A stretch of DNA of 64,000 bases from Hydromonas sp. (GTDB lineage Bacteria > Pseudomonadota > Gammaproteobacteria > Burkholderiales > Burkholderiaceae), in contig JAFEII010000028.1 of the NCBI GenBank assembly GCA_017495165.1, positions 124,001-188,000 on the forward strand. The letters run 5' to 3'. The notes under the pieces were generated by a model, which was given only the letters and a program-made list of their open reading frames with translations, did no database searches and had not been told where the DNA came from. Positions within the stretch are counted from its first letter, which is position 1, and each line of letters begins with the position of its first letter. Below, one piece after another: positions 37,949 to 47,545 of the stretch. The position numbers were made by a program, and so were the translations under genes.

Positions 37949-39742
37949 ATGCCGTTAACGCTTTTTTCATCCCATCAACCCCGCAACCGCGTATTTAAAT
38001 TGCGCGGTTTGGCGCTCATGGTCGCCTTATTGCTTGCAACAAACAGCGCAAGTGCCGACAATTACAATGTCACCCTTGACGCCCCAAAAGAGGTTACAGA
38101 GCTGCTTAACAACCACTTAGACCTCATCCGTTACCAGCCGCGTCCAGACATCAAAGACGAGTACCTTGATTTTTTGATTGAAAATACACCCGAGCAAGTG
38201 GCCAGCCTGATGACCACGTTGGGCTACTTTGATGCCCGTACTGACGTAACCAAAAAAAATGTGGTGAACCCGATCACGGGGCAGAGCAGGCCTGAGTTAA
38301 CGGTTAAAATCACCACGGGCAAACGGATTATGGTTAAAAGTGCCAAACTCGAGGTCACAGGTTTAATGCCACAACAAAACCCGAAGCGGGTCAGCGCACT
38401 CGAGTTTGACTGGTCACTCCAAGAAGATGAGCCGTTTACCCAAGCCGATTGGGATTTGGCCAAAACCTTGCTGCTGCGCAAAGTACAAAGCGACGCATAT
38501 GCTGGCGCCAAATTTACCCAAAAGCAAGCCACCATTTTACCTGACGACAGTGTGGCAAACCTGTCCGCCACGCTTGATTCAGGGCCGTACTTTACGCTGG
38601 GCGACGTCGACATAACGGGTCTGAGGCGCTATCCAGCCAGCGTAGTTAAAAACGTCAACGTGATTGAAATGGGCGAGGCTTACAACCGCGACAAACTGCT
38701 CGACTACCAAAAGCGTTTGCAAAACCTGCCGTATTTTTCGAGCGTGATTGTGAGCGTGTCCAACGCACCAGAAGAGGCACAATTAACCCCAATTAAAGTG
38801 CAACTGGTCGAGCTGCCCACCCAAAACTTCAAAGGCTTGGTCGGCTATGGCACAGACAAAGGCTACCGCGCCAACACCCAATACAGCCACAACAATGTCT
38901 TTAATCGTGGCTGGATTTTTGACAGCAAAGCTGATTATCAAACGGTTGACCGCGAGTTCATGGCGTCGCTTGATACGCCGCAAAATAGGCGCCACTATTT
39001 TTGGCGCTTATTGGGGCGCTTGGAGCAAGAAGACAACGACGGCTTGCGAGTCGACACCAGCCAAGTGGGCTTGCACTACGCAAAAAAACTTGAGCATTCT
39101 GCCATTTCATACGAGCTTGATTTTTATCACAATCGGGTGCGCAGTAACGGGCTGGACACAACCTCGCGCGCGCTGTTTGGTGGCGTGACTTGGTCAAAAA
39201 ACAAGGTCGACAATTCTGCTTTTCCGCGCAGAGGTTACGCAATTGAGGCCTCCATCGGTGGCGCAAGTAAAAACCTAGGTTCAACCGCAGATTTTCTACG
39301 CGCTTACGGGCGCTATCGTTATTTCATTCCATTCCTCAAAAAGGATTCGTTACTGCTGCGCACAGAAGCTGGCGCAATCTTCACCCGAGATGCAGTGGGA
39401 GACATTCCAACCCCTTTGCGTTTTTGGGGCGGCGGCAGCGGCTCAATTCGAGGTTACGCTTACCAAAGTTTGGGCGACACAAACAATGGCGTGGTTTTCC
39501 CGGCCAAATATTTAGCAACCGCATCGGCTGAATACACGCACTGGTTTAATGACGCATGGGGCGCAGCGGTTTTTTATGATGTTGGCATGACCACGAGCGT
39601 CCTTAAAAATATCAGCCTATATCACGGTGCAGGCCTAGGCGCACGCTGGCACAGCCCCGTGGGGCCGATTCATCTTGATGTGGCTTATGGTTACCCACGC
39701 AAAAAAATATCACCACATATTTCAATTGGAATCTTGTTTTAA
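37949..39742 (+). CDS. tamA: TamA-type outer membrane protein (BamA superfamily)
   Basis: A 597-residue Omp85-family protein. An N-terminal signal sequence (LALMVALLLATNSASA) is followed by POTRA domains to about residue 290, with PYFTLGDVDITGLRRYPASVV as a clear POTRA strand. The rest is a 16-strand-type barrel with the RGYAYQSLG (RGY) lid motif and a final aromatic-type strand ISIGILF. TamA works with TamB to insert outer-membrane proteins or move lipids. The gene ends at the first base of the tamB start. Confidence 0.93.
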   Translation: MPLTLFSSHQPRNRVFKLRGLALMVALLLATNSASADNYNVTLDAPKEVTELLNNHLDLIRYQPRPDIKDEYLDFLIENTPEQVASLMTTLGYFDARTDVTKKNVVNPITGQSRPELTVKITTGKRIMVKSAKLEVTGLMPQQNPKRVSALEFDWSLQEDEPFTQADWDLAKTLLLRKVQSDAYAGAKFTQKQATILPDDSVANLSATLDSGPYFTLGDVDITGLRRYPASVVKNVNVIEMGEAYNRDKLLDYQKRLQNLPYFSSVIVSVSNAPEEAQLTPIKVQLVELPTQNFKGLVGYGTDKGYRANTQYSHNNVFNRGWIFDSKADYQTVDREFMASLDTPQNRRHYFWRLLGRLEQEDNDGLRVDTSQVGLHYAKKLEHSAISYELDFYHNRVRSNGLDTTSRALFGGVTWSKNKVDNSAFPRRGYAIEASIGGASKNLGSTADFLRAYGRYRYFIPFLKKDSLLLRTEAGAIFTRDAVGDIPTPLRFWGGGSGSIRGYAYQSLGDTNNGVVFPAKYLATASAEYTHWFNDAWGAAVFYDVGMTTSVLKNISLYHGAGLGARWHSPVGPIHLDVAYGYPRKKISPHISIGILF

Positions 39743-42700
39743 TGACCGAACACACAGAACCTGAGCAGCTCAATGACCAAGTGCAAGCCGCTGCGCCCAC
39801 ACCCAAACGTCGCTGGAAAAAATTCCTAGCGGCGCTGTGTTTTTGCCCGATTTTGTTACTGGGTACCGCCATAGGTATGGCGCAAACCGAGCGCGGCACG
39901 ATTTGGCTCACACGCATCGTAAGTGCAGTTTCGATGAACACCATTCAAGTCAACTGGTTATCAGGCAGCTTGGCCAAAGGCGGCACGGCCAGCGATATTG
40001 CCATTCATCTAAGCAGCACCCACATTGATATTCACAATTTATCTGGCGCGTGGCATTGGCAATACCTGCCACTCAATTGGCGCATTGCCAATTTATCGGC
40101 GCAAACGGTTGACATCACGCTATACGCCCAACCAGATTCAGGCAAGCCTGCGCCTGATGTTTTGATGCCATTTGCCTTTAGCGCGGATCTACTCAAAGTA
40201 GACACGCTCAACATCATTCGTGGCACAAACACCACCACAATAACCAACATCGAAGGCGCGCTCAGCACCGACAAACGCCAGCACAAAATCGCCTTGACAC
40301 ATTTAACCCAAGGCGATGCGCAGGCAAGCGGCCAAGTCAAAATTGACGGCAAACGTCCCTTTGCCATCGACACCCAGCTCCAAACCAACGCCGTTCAAAA
40401 CGAGAAAAGCTATCAGCTGTCCGTCAGCGCCACAGGCGACTTAAAGCATTTAAATTTAACCCTCAACGCATCGGGTGGTGCGGGTGAGAAAACCTTAAGC
40501 GGGCAGGGCGCACTTGAAGTGCAACTGCTTGACCAATACTACATTCACAAAGGTTTTCTTGACTTTAAGCGGTTTAATCCAAACGTTTTTTGGAGCAATA
40601 TCCCCGTAGCCGATTTAGACATTCACCTCAACGCGCAACCCCAATCATTGGCAACCAATGACAAAAACGAGCGCCAACCGGTGCAAGGCGACGTGCAAAT
40701 CATCAACCACGCACCCGCAGCACTGTCGCAATTTGCTTATCCCATCACGCAAGCCTCGAGCGACTTTGCCCTCACCAACGACCAGCAATCGATCAGCAAC
40801 ATCAGCATTGCTCTGAGCAACAACGGTAAAATTTCAGGCAATGGCTTGTGGCAAAAAGGCGAGGGGGATTTTGCGCTCAAAGTGGCGGGCTTTGACCTAA
40901 AAAACATTCACCCAAAAATGCTTACAACCCAACTTGCAGGCGACTTAAGCATCAAAGCAAACAAAATCGATCAGCACTTTGTCACCACATTGACCAACAA
41001 TGCGGGCAAGCCATTGCAAATATTTGCCGACGTTTTGGTCAATAAAGAACAAGTAAAAATCATCCAGTCGCGCATTTCAGGCAACAGCAGCGCCAAACTT
41101 GAGCTGCAAGGCAGCCTTGGCTACACCAAAGGTTTGCCATTTTCAGGTAAAGCCCAATTGGACAAATTTAACCTTGCCGACTTGGGCGACTTTCCAAGCA
41201 GCCGACTGCTCGGCCAATTTGACGTGAACGGCAACATCAGCCCCAAACTCAAACTCAACTTAAAAGGCAACTTAAACGACAGTATGTGGGCAGATGTACC
41301 CGCCAAGGCCACGCTCGACTTAAGTTTAGACGCACCAGACAAAATCACCGCACGCACCGTAGACATTACAATTGGCAGCAACCATTTAGACGCAAGCGGC
41401 TCATTGGGGGTGGCAAGTTTCAGCAATGACACACTCAAAATCAACGTCAACGCCCCCAATTTAGCGCAGCTCAATTTTGGCTTTAATGGCAGCTTGATAG
41501 GCACAGCCGACTTAACCGGCAGCATGAGCCAACCACGCGGCCAAGTGGATGCAACGGCCAAAGATTTGGCGTTTGGATTGGGCGAGAGCCCAGCCAAAAT
41601 TGGCGCTGCAACCATCAAAGGCACATGGCAATCCGGTGCGCAAGGTCAGATGAACGCGGACATTGACGTGGCAAACTACAGCGCCAATCAAGTCAAAATC
41701 GAACAAATCAAAATGAATGTCAGCGGCACGCAAGCCGCCCATCAATTTAGCGGTACATTACTGGGCAATATTGGGATTAAACCCGCGCCAGAACCGATAA
41801 ATTGGCAGCTCAACACACAATTCTCAGGCCAAGGCCGCATCGAAAAAGACGGCTGGCAAGGCCAAATCAGCCAGTTTTCCAACGCAGGCGAACCCAATAT
41901 TCGGCTCAAACAAGCCCTAAACATCAGCTACAACGCAGGCGAAACGACATTCACCAATCTAAGCGCAGACGTTTCTGAAGCACAGCTTGATATTGAGCGT
42001 TTAAGCCTCTTGGGCGCACGAATTAACAGCCGTGGCCGCGTGAACAATCTGATTATTCCCAAGTGGCTCAAATGGCTCAACATCAAAACGCCCCGAAGCC
42101 TGTCTACCGACATGACCATCAAAGGTCAATGGGACTTAACCATGGGCAGCGCGCCCTCAGGCGGCTTTGTGTTTGAGCGTGAAAACGGCAGCATTTGGCT
42201 GGACAAAGCGCACAAACAAAGCATCGGTCTATCCGCATTAAGCCTCAAAGGCGTTTTGTCCAACCGCTCGCTTGATGTCACAGGTCTATTAGAAAGCGAG
42301 CGACTGGGGCGCGTTGACATCGCCGGCCCAGTTGGCCTCGTAAACTCAGCCGCAGGCTGGGTCATCTCAAGCATGTCGCCACTGAACTTAAGCGCCAAAG
42401 CAAATTTTACACAATTGCAGCAATTTAATAGCCTACTGGGCTTAAACCTCAAGCTACAAGGACAAATTCAAGCCGACCTTGGGATTAAGGGTACATTAAA
42501 TGCGCCGATGTACAACGGCACACTCACGGGGCAAAATCTAGACTTTTTGCACGTAGAACATGGTTTTAGGCTCAAAGATGGCGTGATGCGTTTAAAGCTC
42601 ACCGACACATCGGTTGACTTTGAACAGTTTGAATTCAATGGCGTTGAAGGCAAGGTTACCGTGTCAGGCCAAGCAGCCTTTGGCGCAGGCGGAAAAATAC

Positions 42701-43695
42701 TTACCGCGCAGGTCAAAATGGACAAACTCAAGCCGTTCGTGCGCCCCGACCGCCAGCTCACCCTCAGCGGTCAAGCCGACTTGAGCTACGACGGCGCGCG
42801 CGACATCATGCTCAAAGGCGATTTACGCGTAGACAAAGCCCAAATTGACATGCCGCCCACATTGGCGCCAAGCCTAGGCAATGACGTGGTGGTCTGCTCC
42901 AAAGACCCCGCAAAAGAGCTGCGCTGCCCGCAAGCGCAAACTGCGCAAAGCAGCACAGACCCCGATAAGAATTCCAATAATGGCTTACAAACCACGGTTG
43001 ATTTAAACCTAGATCTGGGCGATCGCTTCCGCTTTAAAGGCCAAGGCGCAGATGTCAAACTGTCTGGCAAAGTGAATTTAAAAAGCAGCCCAAATACGCC
43101 CGTTCAAGCCAAAGGCGTGGTTAACGTTGACAGCGGTACATACCGATTTTATGGCCAAACCTTAACCGTTCAGCGCGGCATTATCACCTTTCAAGGTCCA
43201 ATGGACGACCCAGCGCTCAACCTGAACGCCACCCGTTCAATTGGCACGATAGATGTGGGCGCAGAGCTCACAGGCACGTTGGCCAATGTGCGCGCACGCC
43301 TGATTTCTAGCCCTGAAATGCCAGACGAAGAAAAACTTTCATGGTTATTATTTAGCCGCTCATCAAGCACACTCTCAACTGGTGATGGCAGCGCAATTGC
43401 CAGCGCCGCCGCCGTTCTGCTGGGCACGGATCAAGGTCGACGCGTCAGCGAGAAACTTGGGATTGACAGCTTTAATTTTGGCTCATCCGACAACGGCTTA
43501 TCTGGCACAGTCGTCGGTGTAGGCAAACGGATTAACGACCGATTCAGCGTGGCCTACGAGCAAGCGCTCGATGACGTGGCAGGCGTTGTAAAAGTCACTT
43601 GGAACATCTCGCGCTCATGGCAAATTGTGTTGCGCGGCGGCTCAATCAGCGGCGGTGATTTGCAATACAGCAGGCGTTTTGACAAACTGCGTTGA
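39742..43695 (+). CDS. tamB: TamB-type translocation/assembly protein
   Basis: A 1317-residue AsmA-like protein. One N-terminal transmembrane anchor (FLAALCFCPILLLGTAIGMA) is followed by a very long stretch of repeated beta-strand sequence that forms a hydrophobic-groove bridge through the periplasm. The conserved C-terminal TamB domain (DUF490) is seen in SGTYRFYGQTLTVQRGIITFQGPMDDP and later LSWLLFSRSSS. TAATG overlap with tamA shows tight coupling. Length is typical. Confidence 0.94.
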   Translation: MTEHTEPEQLNDQVQAAAPTPKRRWKKFLAALCFCPILLLGTAIGMAQTERGTIWLTRIVSAVSMNTIQVNWLSGSLAKGGTASDIAIHLSSTHIDIHNLSGAWHWQYLPLNWRIANLSAQTVDITLYAQPDSGKPAPDVLMPFAFSADLLKVDTLNIIRGTNTTTITNIEGALSTDKRQHKIALTHLTQGDAQASGQVKIDGKRPFAIDTQLQTNAVQNEKSYQLSVSATGDLKHLNLTLNASGGAGEKTLSGQGALEVQLLDQYYIHKGFLDFKRFNPNVFWSNIPVADLDIHLNAQPQSLATNDKNERQPVQGDVQIINHAPAALSQFAYPITQASSDFALTNDQQSISNISIALSNNGKISGNGLWQKGEGDFALKVAGFDLKNIHPKMLTTQLAGDLSIKANKIDQHFVTTLTNNAGKPLQIFADVLVNKEQVKIIQSRISGNSSAKLELQGSLGYTKGLPFSGKAQLDKFNLADLGDFPSSRLLGQFDVNGNISPKLKLNLKGNLNDSMWADVPAKATLDLSLDAPDKITARTVDITIGSNHLDASGSLGVASFSNDTLKINVNAPNLAQLNFGFNGSLIGTADLTGSMSQPRGQVDATAKDLAFGLGESPAKIGAATIKGTWQSGAQGQMNADIDVANYSANQVKIEQIKMNVSGTQAAHQFSGTLLGNIGIKPAPEPINWQLNTQFSGQGRIEKDGWQGQISQFSNAGEPNIRLKQALNISYNAGETTFTNLSADVSEAQLDIERLSLLGARINSRGRVNNLIIPKWLKWLNIKTPRSLSTDMTIKGQWDLTMGSAPSGGFVFERENGSIWLDKAHKQSIGLSALSLKGVLSNRSLDVTGLLESERLGRVDIAGPVGLVNSAAGWVISSMSPLNLSAKANFTQLQQFNSLLGLNLKLQGQIQADLGIKGTLNAPMYNGTLTGQNLDFLHVEHGFRLKDGVMRLKLTDTSVDFEQFEFNGVEGKVTVSGQAAFGAGGKILTAQVKMDKLKPFVRPDRQLTLSGQADLSYDGARDIMLKGDLRVDKAQIDMPPTLAPSLGNDVVVCSKDPAKELRCPQAQTAQSSTDPDKNSNNGLQTTVDLNLDLGDRFRFKGQGADVKLSGKVNLKSSPNTPVQAKGVVNVDSGTYRFYGQTLTVQRGIITFQGPMDDPALNLNATRSIGTIDVGAELTGTLANVRARLISSPEMPDEEKLSWLLFSRSSSTLSTGDGSAIASAAAVLLGTDQGRRVSEKLGIDSFNFGSSDNGLSGTVVGVGKRINDRFSVAYEQALDDVAGVVKVTWNISRSWQIVLRGGSISGGDLQYSRRFDKLR

Positions 43696-43774
43696 TGCAC
43701 AAAAGCCCACAATCAAGCGCATCAGTCATTAAAAAAATCAACGCCAAACCAAAATCAACCAGAACGAAAACGAG

Positions 43775-43821
43775 CATTTAACTTTCTTTAGTTTGTTTAA
43801 ATTGAAAGTTAAATGTAAAAT
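43775..43821 (+). promoter_or_regulatory. Candidate promoter with operator-like inverted repeat before the Kazal lipoprotein gene
   Basis: TTGTTT (43793-43798) and TAAAAT (43816-43821) are 17 bp apart. A perfect 12-bp inverted repeat, CATTTAACTTTC at 43775-43786 and GAAAGTTAAATG at 43804-43815, straddles the -35 box and abuts the -10 box. The layout suggests a repressor or activator site. No T-run follows, so a terminator for tamB is less likely. Confidence 0.5.
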
Positions 43822-43857
43822 TCAAATATGAAACATATTTTTACCATGGAGCATCAA

Positions 43858-44124
43858 ATGCAATCTTTTAAACACAACCCCATCCTGAAACTTGCCAGCA
43901 CTTTAGTCACATGTGCCGTCCTAACCGCCTGTTCAACGATGGGCGCACCAAAGACCAACACACTCAAAGCCTGCCCAGAACAACGCTCATCAGCCTGCAC
44001 CCGCGAATTTAAACCCGTCTGCGGCTTTGGCGAGACCGGCAAAAAAATCCAATCCTATGGCAATGCCTGCAATGCATGCAGCGACGAAAAAGTGCTGGGC
44101 TACACAGCAGGTCAGTGCAAATAG
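43858..44124 (+). CDS. Lipoprotein with Kazal-type inhibitor domain
   Basis: An 88-residue precursor. The signal peptide ends in the lipobox VLTAC, so the protein is lipid-anchored. The mature part has the Kazal pattern C-x-x-E-F-x-P-V-C-G, then SYGNACNAC and ending YTAGQC, with cysteines placed for disulfides. Kazal domains usually inhibit serine proteases. In bacteria the target is mostly unknown. The frame opens at 43828, but GGAG sits correctly before the ATG at 43858. Its TAG stop overlaps the GTG start of the next gene. Confidence 0.8.
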   Translation: MQSFKHNPILKLASTLVTCAVLTACSTMGAPKTNTLKACPEQRSSACTREFKPVCGFGETGKKIQSYGNACNACSDEKVLGYTAGQCK

Positions 44125-44507
44125 TGCTGCGTGCCATTCACCACGCTGCGATTATTGCCTCGGACTATCAAGTCTCCAAGCATTTTTATACCCAAATCCT
44201 TGGCTTAAAAATTCATGCGGAGCATTACCGCGCCGAGCGCGATTCATACAAACTCGATTTAATTTTGCCAAATGGCGGTCAAATCGAGCTGTTTTCATTC
44301 CCCAAACCGCCCGCACGCCCATCGCATCCAGAAGCCTGCGGCTTGCGTCATTTGGCATTTGTCGTTGATGATGTGGCGTTTTGTAAGCGCCATTTAGAGT
44401 CACTTAATATTGCTGTAGAACCGATTCGCATCGATGAATACACCAACAAATCATTTACCTTTTTTGCAGACCCAGACGGTCTGCCGCTTGAACTTTACGA
44501 GAGATAA
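44124..44507 (+). CDS. VOC-family metalloprotein (glyoxalase-like, YaeR type)
   Basis: A 127-residue vicinal-oxygen-chelate protein with two paired beta-alpha-beta modules. Likely metal ligands are the His of AIHHAAI, the Glu of QIELFSFP, the His of LRHLAF and the Glu of PLELYER. It resembles YaeR/SMU-type small VOC proteins, whose substrate is unknown. GTG at 44124 overlaps the previous stop (TAGTG). The longer frame opening at 44076 would start inside the lipoprotein gene and its first 16 residues do not look like a VOC protein. Confidence 0.85.
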   Translation: MLRAIHHAAIIASDYQVSKHFYTQILGLKIHAEHYRAERDSYKLDLILPNGGQIELFSFPKPPARPSHPEACGLRHLAFVVDDVAFCKRHLESLNIAVEPIRIDEYTNKSFTFFADPDGLPLELYER

Positions 44508-44513
44508 AGCAAT

Positions 44514-45581
44514 ATGAAAACTTGGACCGCAACCGCCATCCGCAAAATCGAAGCCGACTACAACCGCTCATCTGACACGCACTTGATTCCGCTCGAAATC
44601 CCAGCAACCCCAAACATTCAGCTGTACTTTAAAGACGAATCCACCCACCCAACAGGCAGCCTCAAACACCGTTTGGCGCGCTCGCTTTTTTTGTATGGTT
44701 TATGCAATGGCTGGATTACCGAACACACCCCGATTATTGAAGCCTCCAGCGGCAGCACCGCGGTATCCGAAGCGTATTTTGCCCGTCTGCTGGGTTTAAG
44801 ATTTATTGCGGTCATGCCGCGCGGCACATCGATTGAAAAAATCAATGCGATTAAATTTTATGGCGGCGAGTGCCATTTAATTGACGACACCGCGCTGATT
44901 TATAACGAAGCGCATCGCCTTGCGTGCGAACTCAAAGGGCATTACGTGGACCAATTCACCTACGCCGAACGCGCCACAGATTGGCGTGGCAGCAACAACA
45001 TTGCCGACACCGTATTTGAACAAATGAAACTCGAGCCCAACCCCGAACCCGCATGGATTGTCTGTGGCGCAGGCACGGGCGGCACAAGCGCAACCTTTGG
45101 GCGGTACGTGCGCTATCAGCATTACGCCACCAAAATCTGTGTGGTTGACCCCGAAAACTCGGTATTTTATGACAGTTTTTATAGCGGCTCACGCGAGCAC
45201 CGCTGCGAGGGCGGTTCAGGTGTAGAAGGCATTGGCCGCCCACGGGTTGAGCCCTCATTTATCGCCAGCGTGGTTGACCGCGCAATCCGCGTGCCCAATG
45301 TGGCGAGCTATGCCGCATTGCATTTTTTAGAGCAAGTGATGGGACGACGTTGCGGCGGCTCAACGGGTACGAACCTGTTTGGCGTATTTGAACTGATGAA
45401 TGAAATGCGTCAATCGCAACAAAGTGGCTCGGTTGTCACGCTGATTTGCGACGATGGCAATCGCTACCAAAACACCTATTTTGACCACGATTGGCTGCGC
45501 GACAACGGCCATGACATTGCGCCTTGGGTTGCAATGTACCAACGGTTTTTTGAACGCGGCGAATGGGTTTTGCCGCAATAA
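44514..45581 (+). CDS. PLP-dependent cysteine synthase-family enzyme (Cds1-like)
   Basis: A 355-residue fold-type II PLP enzyme. The Schiff-base Lys is in HPTGSLKHRLA, the substrate loop is SSGSTA, and the phosphate-binding glycine loop is GAGTGGTSAT. It resembles the cysteine synthase / L-cysteine desulfhydrase Cds1 group rather than CysK/CysM, being longer with an extended C-terminus. It would make or break cysteine, releasing H2S in the latter case. It lies 6 bp after the VOC gene and 9 bp before a transporter gene, suggesting one operon. Confidence 0.8.
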   Translation: MKTWTATAIRKIEADYNRSSDTHLIPLEIPATPNIQLYFKDESTHPTGSLKHRLARSLFLYGLCNGWITEHTPIIEASSGSTAVSEAYFARLLGLRFIAVMPRGTSIEKINAIKFYGGECHLIDDTALIYNEAHRLACELKGHYVDQFTYAERATDWRGSNNIADTVFEQMKLEPNPEPAWIVCGAGTGGTSATFGRYVRYQHYATKICVVDPENSVFYDSFYSGSREHRCEGGSGVEGIGRPRVEPSFIASVVDRAIRVPNVASYAALHFLEQVMGRRCGGSTGTNLFGVFELMNEMRQSQQSGSVVTLICDDGNRYQNTYFDHDWLRDNGHDIAPWVAMYQRFFERGEWVLPQ

Positions 45582-45590
45582 AAAGCATTT

Positions 45591-46523
45591 ATGAAAACAA
45601 CATCGAATCCGCTTGCCTACGCGCAAATGACCGCCGCCATGATTTTGGTTGGCAGTTTGTTTGTGGCAAGCAAAGTGATTGTGCAACACGTCCCCGTATT
45701 TACCGCCTCTTTTTTGCGCCAATTTTTAGCGTTTGTGGTTTTGGTAGGTTTGTTGTGGTATCAAAAAACACCGCGCCCCGTTATGACCCAGAAGCGAGAT
45801 TATGTGATTTTGCTCACACAAAGTATCGTCGGTACTTTTCTATTCAGCTTATTCATGCTCTACGGCTTGAAATACACCAATTCAATTGATGCGAACATCA
45901 TTACCAGTACCACGCCATTGACCATGATGCTGATTGCTGTGTTTTTATTGGGTGAATCGTTCACCAAACGGCGCGGTTTGGCACTGGCTTTGGCATTGTT
46001 GGGTACGTTGAGCATCAACGTTTTGGGTGGTCATGACGACACGCAAGGCAATCATGTTTGGCTGGGCAACGGATTAATTGTGCTGGCGGTGATTGCCGAA
46101 GGCGTATTTTTTGGATTTGGTAAATTGTTATCCACCCCCATTGCTTCCACTTGGCTCTCATGCATTTTGACCGCGCTAGGCTCGGCATGGTTTTTCCCCT
46201 TTGCGCTGTATGATTTGGCGCAAACTGATTTTATTACCGTGCCTTGGTTTGTCTGGTTGCTGGTGGTTTATACAGGCGTTGGCGTGACCGCGCTGGGTGT
46301 GGTGTTGATGAATATGGGCATGACAAAAGTCTCGGTGAGCAGCGCCTCAATTTTTACCGCACTCATGCCTGTGAGCGGGGTGGCATTATCGGTACTGTTT
46401 TTACACGAAACGTTTTATTGGTATCACGCGCTGGGCATGGTTTTGGTGTTGGCGGCGATGGGGCTTATGATGTTTGAAAAATTCACGCAAGAACCCAACG
46501 CTTCGTCAGTTCATGCGTCATAG
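45591..46523 (+). CDS. EamA/DMT-family transporter
   Basis: A 310-residue inner-membrane protein with ten hydrophobic helices in two homologous halves, as in the EamA family of metabolite exporters. The second-half signature is seen in GMTKVSVSSASIFTALMPVSGVALSVLFLHE. Members export amino acids such as cysteine pathway products. With a cysteine-metabolising enzyme 9 bp upstream, cysteine or a relative is a reasonable guess for the substrate, but only a guess. Confidence 0.85.
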   Translation: MKTTSNPLAYAQMTAAMILVGSLFVASKVIVQHVPVFTASFLRQFLAFVVLVGLLWYQKTPRPVMTQKRDYVILLTQSIVGTFLFSLFMLYGLKYTNSIDANIITSTTPLTMMLIAVFLLGESFTKRRGLALALALLGTLSINVLGGHDDTQGNHVWLGNGLIVLAVIAEGVFFGFGKLLSTPIASTWLSCILTALGSAWFFPFALYDLAQTDFITVPWFVWLLVVYTGVGVTALGVVLMNMGMTKVSVSSASIFTALMPVSGVALSVLFLHETFYWYHALGMVLVLAAMGLMMFEKFTQEPNASSVHAS

Positions 46524-46577
46524 CAGGGTGAACGACAATTTAAAAACACACGTATACGTATTTAAAGTTACAATGCC

Positions 46578-46617
46578 AAAATCGATTCGCGACGATTTTA
46601 CGTAGTAATACGTAAAA
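46578..46617. other. Nested palindromes upstream of the M23 peptidase gene
   Basis: AAAATCG (46578) pairs with CGATTTT (46593), and TTTTACGTA (46596-46604) pairs with TACGTAAAA (46609-46617) around GTAA. A further ACGTATACGT palindrome lies at about 46542-46551. Together they fill the 138-bp gap before the M23 gene and could be binding sites for one or more dimeric regulators. Confidence 0.5.
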
Positions 46618-46661
46618 GATTTTCAACTTGCGAACAACGCTCACTCAGTGAAAGGTGTCTC

Positions 46662-47522
46662 ATGAAGAAAAGCAGCCAATCCAAGTTATTGCTACTTGAA
46701 CCCAGCCAAGGAAAAACCACAACGTACGAAATCAATACATACGTTCTAAAAAACCTGCAAACCATTTTAATCAGCCTCATCGTCGCCACGTGTGTTTTGA
46801 CTGTCATTGGCCTTACCGCTGGCGTTAAATACTTTAGTTCCCTCAATGAAAACAAAGTGTTACACGAACAAGTGAAGTTTTTGGATGGCTACACCTCAAG
46901 CGAGGCCACCGCAAAAATTCAAGAACTGCAAAAATCAGAAAAATCGATTCAAGAGCTTGAGAATTACCTTCAAGAGCGCGGCGCTCACAACCCACCACCA
47001 AAAGTAAAAGAAGGTGTGACAGGCTCGCAAGGCATGGGCGGACAGTTTCAACCCATTTCAAACCCAACCCCATTTATGGGCAATTTTAGCGAAAACACGC
47101 GCCAGCTCTTGCAAAACATCCAACTCGTGCCAGTTGGCGTGCCGCATAACGGCCAATTAAACTCGCGCTTCGGTGTGCGCAACAACCCATTTGGCGGCAG
47201 TGGTGGCGAAGAACACAAAGGTTTGGACTTTAAAGGCGCAATTGGCGAGCCGGTTCGCACAACCGCTGGCGGTGAAGTGGTTCAAGCGGGGGTTGCAAAT
47301 GGCTACGGCAACGCCGTAAAAATCAAGCACGGCTTTAATTACGAAACCTTATACGGCCACTTATCAGCGGTTGGCGTCAAGGTTGGGCAGCGCGTCAATG
47401 CAGGTGATGAAATTGGCAAACTTGGCAACACGGGGCGCTCAACAGGGCCGCATTTGCACTATGAGGTTCGCTTGTCTGGTGTACCGGTTGATCCTGAACG
47501 CTTTTTAAGCTTGGCGCGTTAA
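46662..47522 (+). CDS. M23-family peptidoglycan metallopeptidase, membrane anchored
   Basis: A 286-residue protein. A short cytoplasmic N-terminus is followed by one transmembrane helix (about 32-56), a coiled-coil stretch (about 60-110) and a C-terminal LytM domain. The zinc ligands are in EEHKGLDFKG (H-x3-D) and GPHLHYEV (H-x-H). It should cleave peptide cross-links in the wall. A bactofilin gene follows after 23 bp. M23 peptidase-bactofilin pairs control cell shape in other bacteria. Confidence 0.92.
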   Translation: MKKSSQSKLLLLEPSQGKTTTYEINTYVLKNLQTILISLIVATCVLTVIGLTAGVKYFSSLNENKVLHEQVKFLDGYTSSEATAKIQELQKSEKSIQELENYLQERGAHNPPPKVKEGVTGSQGMGGQFQPISNPTPFMGNFSENTRQLLQNIQLVPVGVPHNGQLNSRFGVRNNPFGGSGGEEHKGLDFKGAIGEPVRTTAGGEVVQAGVANGYGNAVKIKHGFNYETLYGHLSAVGVKVGQRVNAGDEIGKLGNTGRSTGPHLHYEVRLSGVPVDPERFLSLAR

Positions 47523-47545
47523 CTTGAACTTTATGAAAGTTTTTT

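Noticed and set aside
46549-46617. Reading the palindromes before the M23 gene as a terminator of the EamA gene
   Set aside because: None is followed by a T-run. A regulatory site is a better fit, though unproven.
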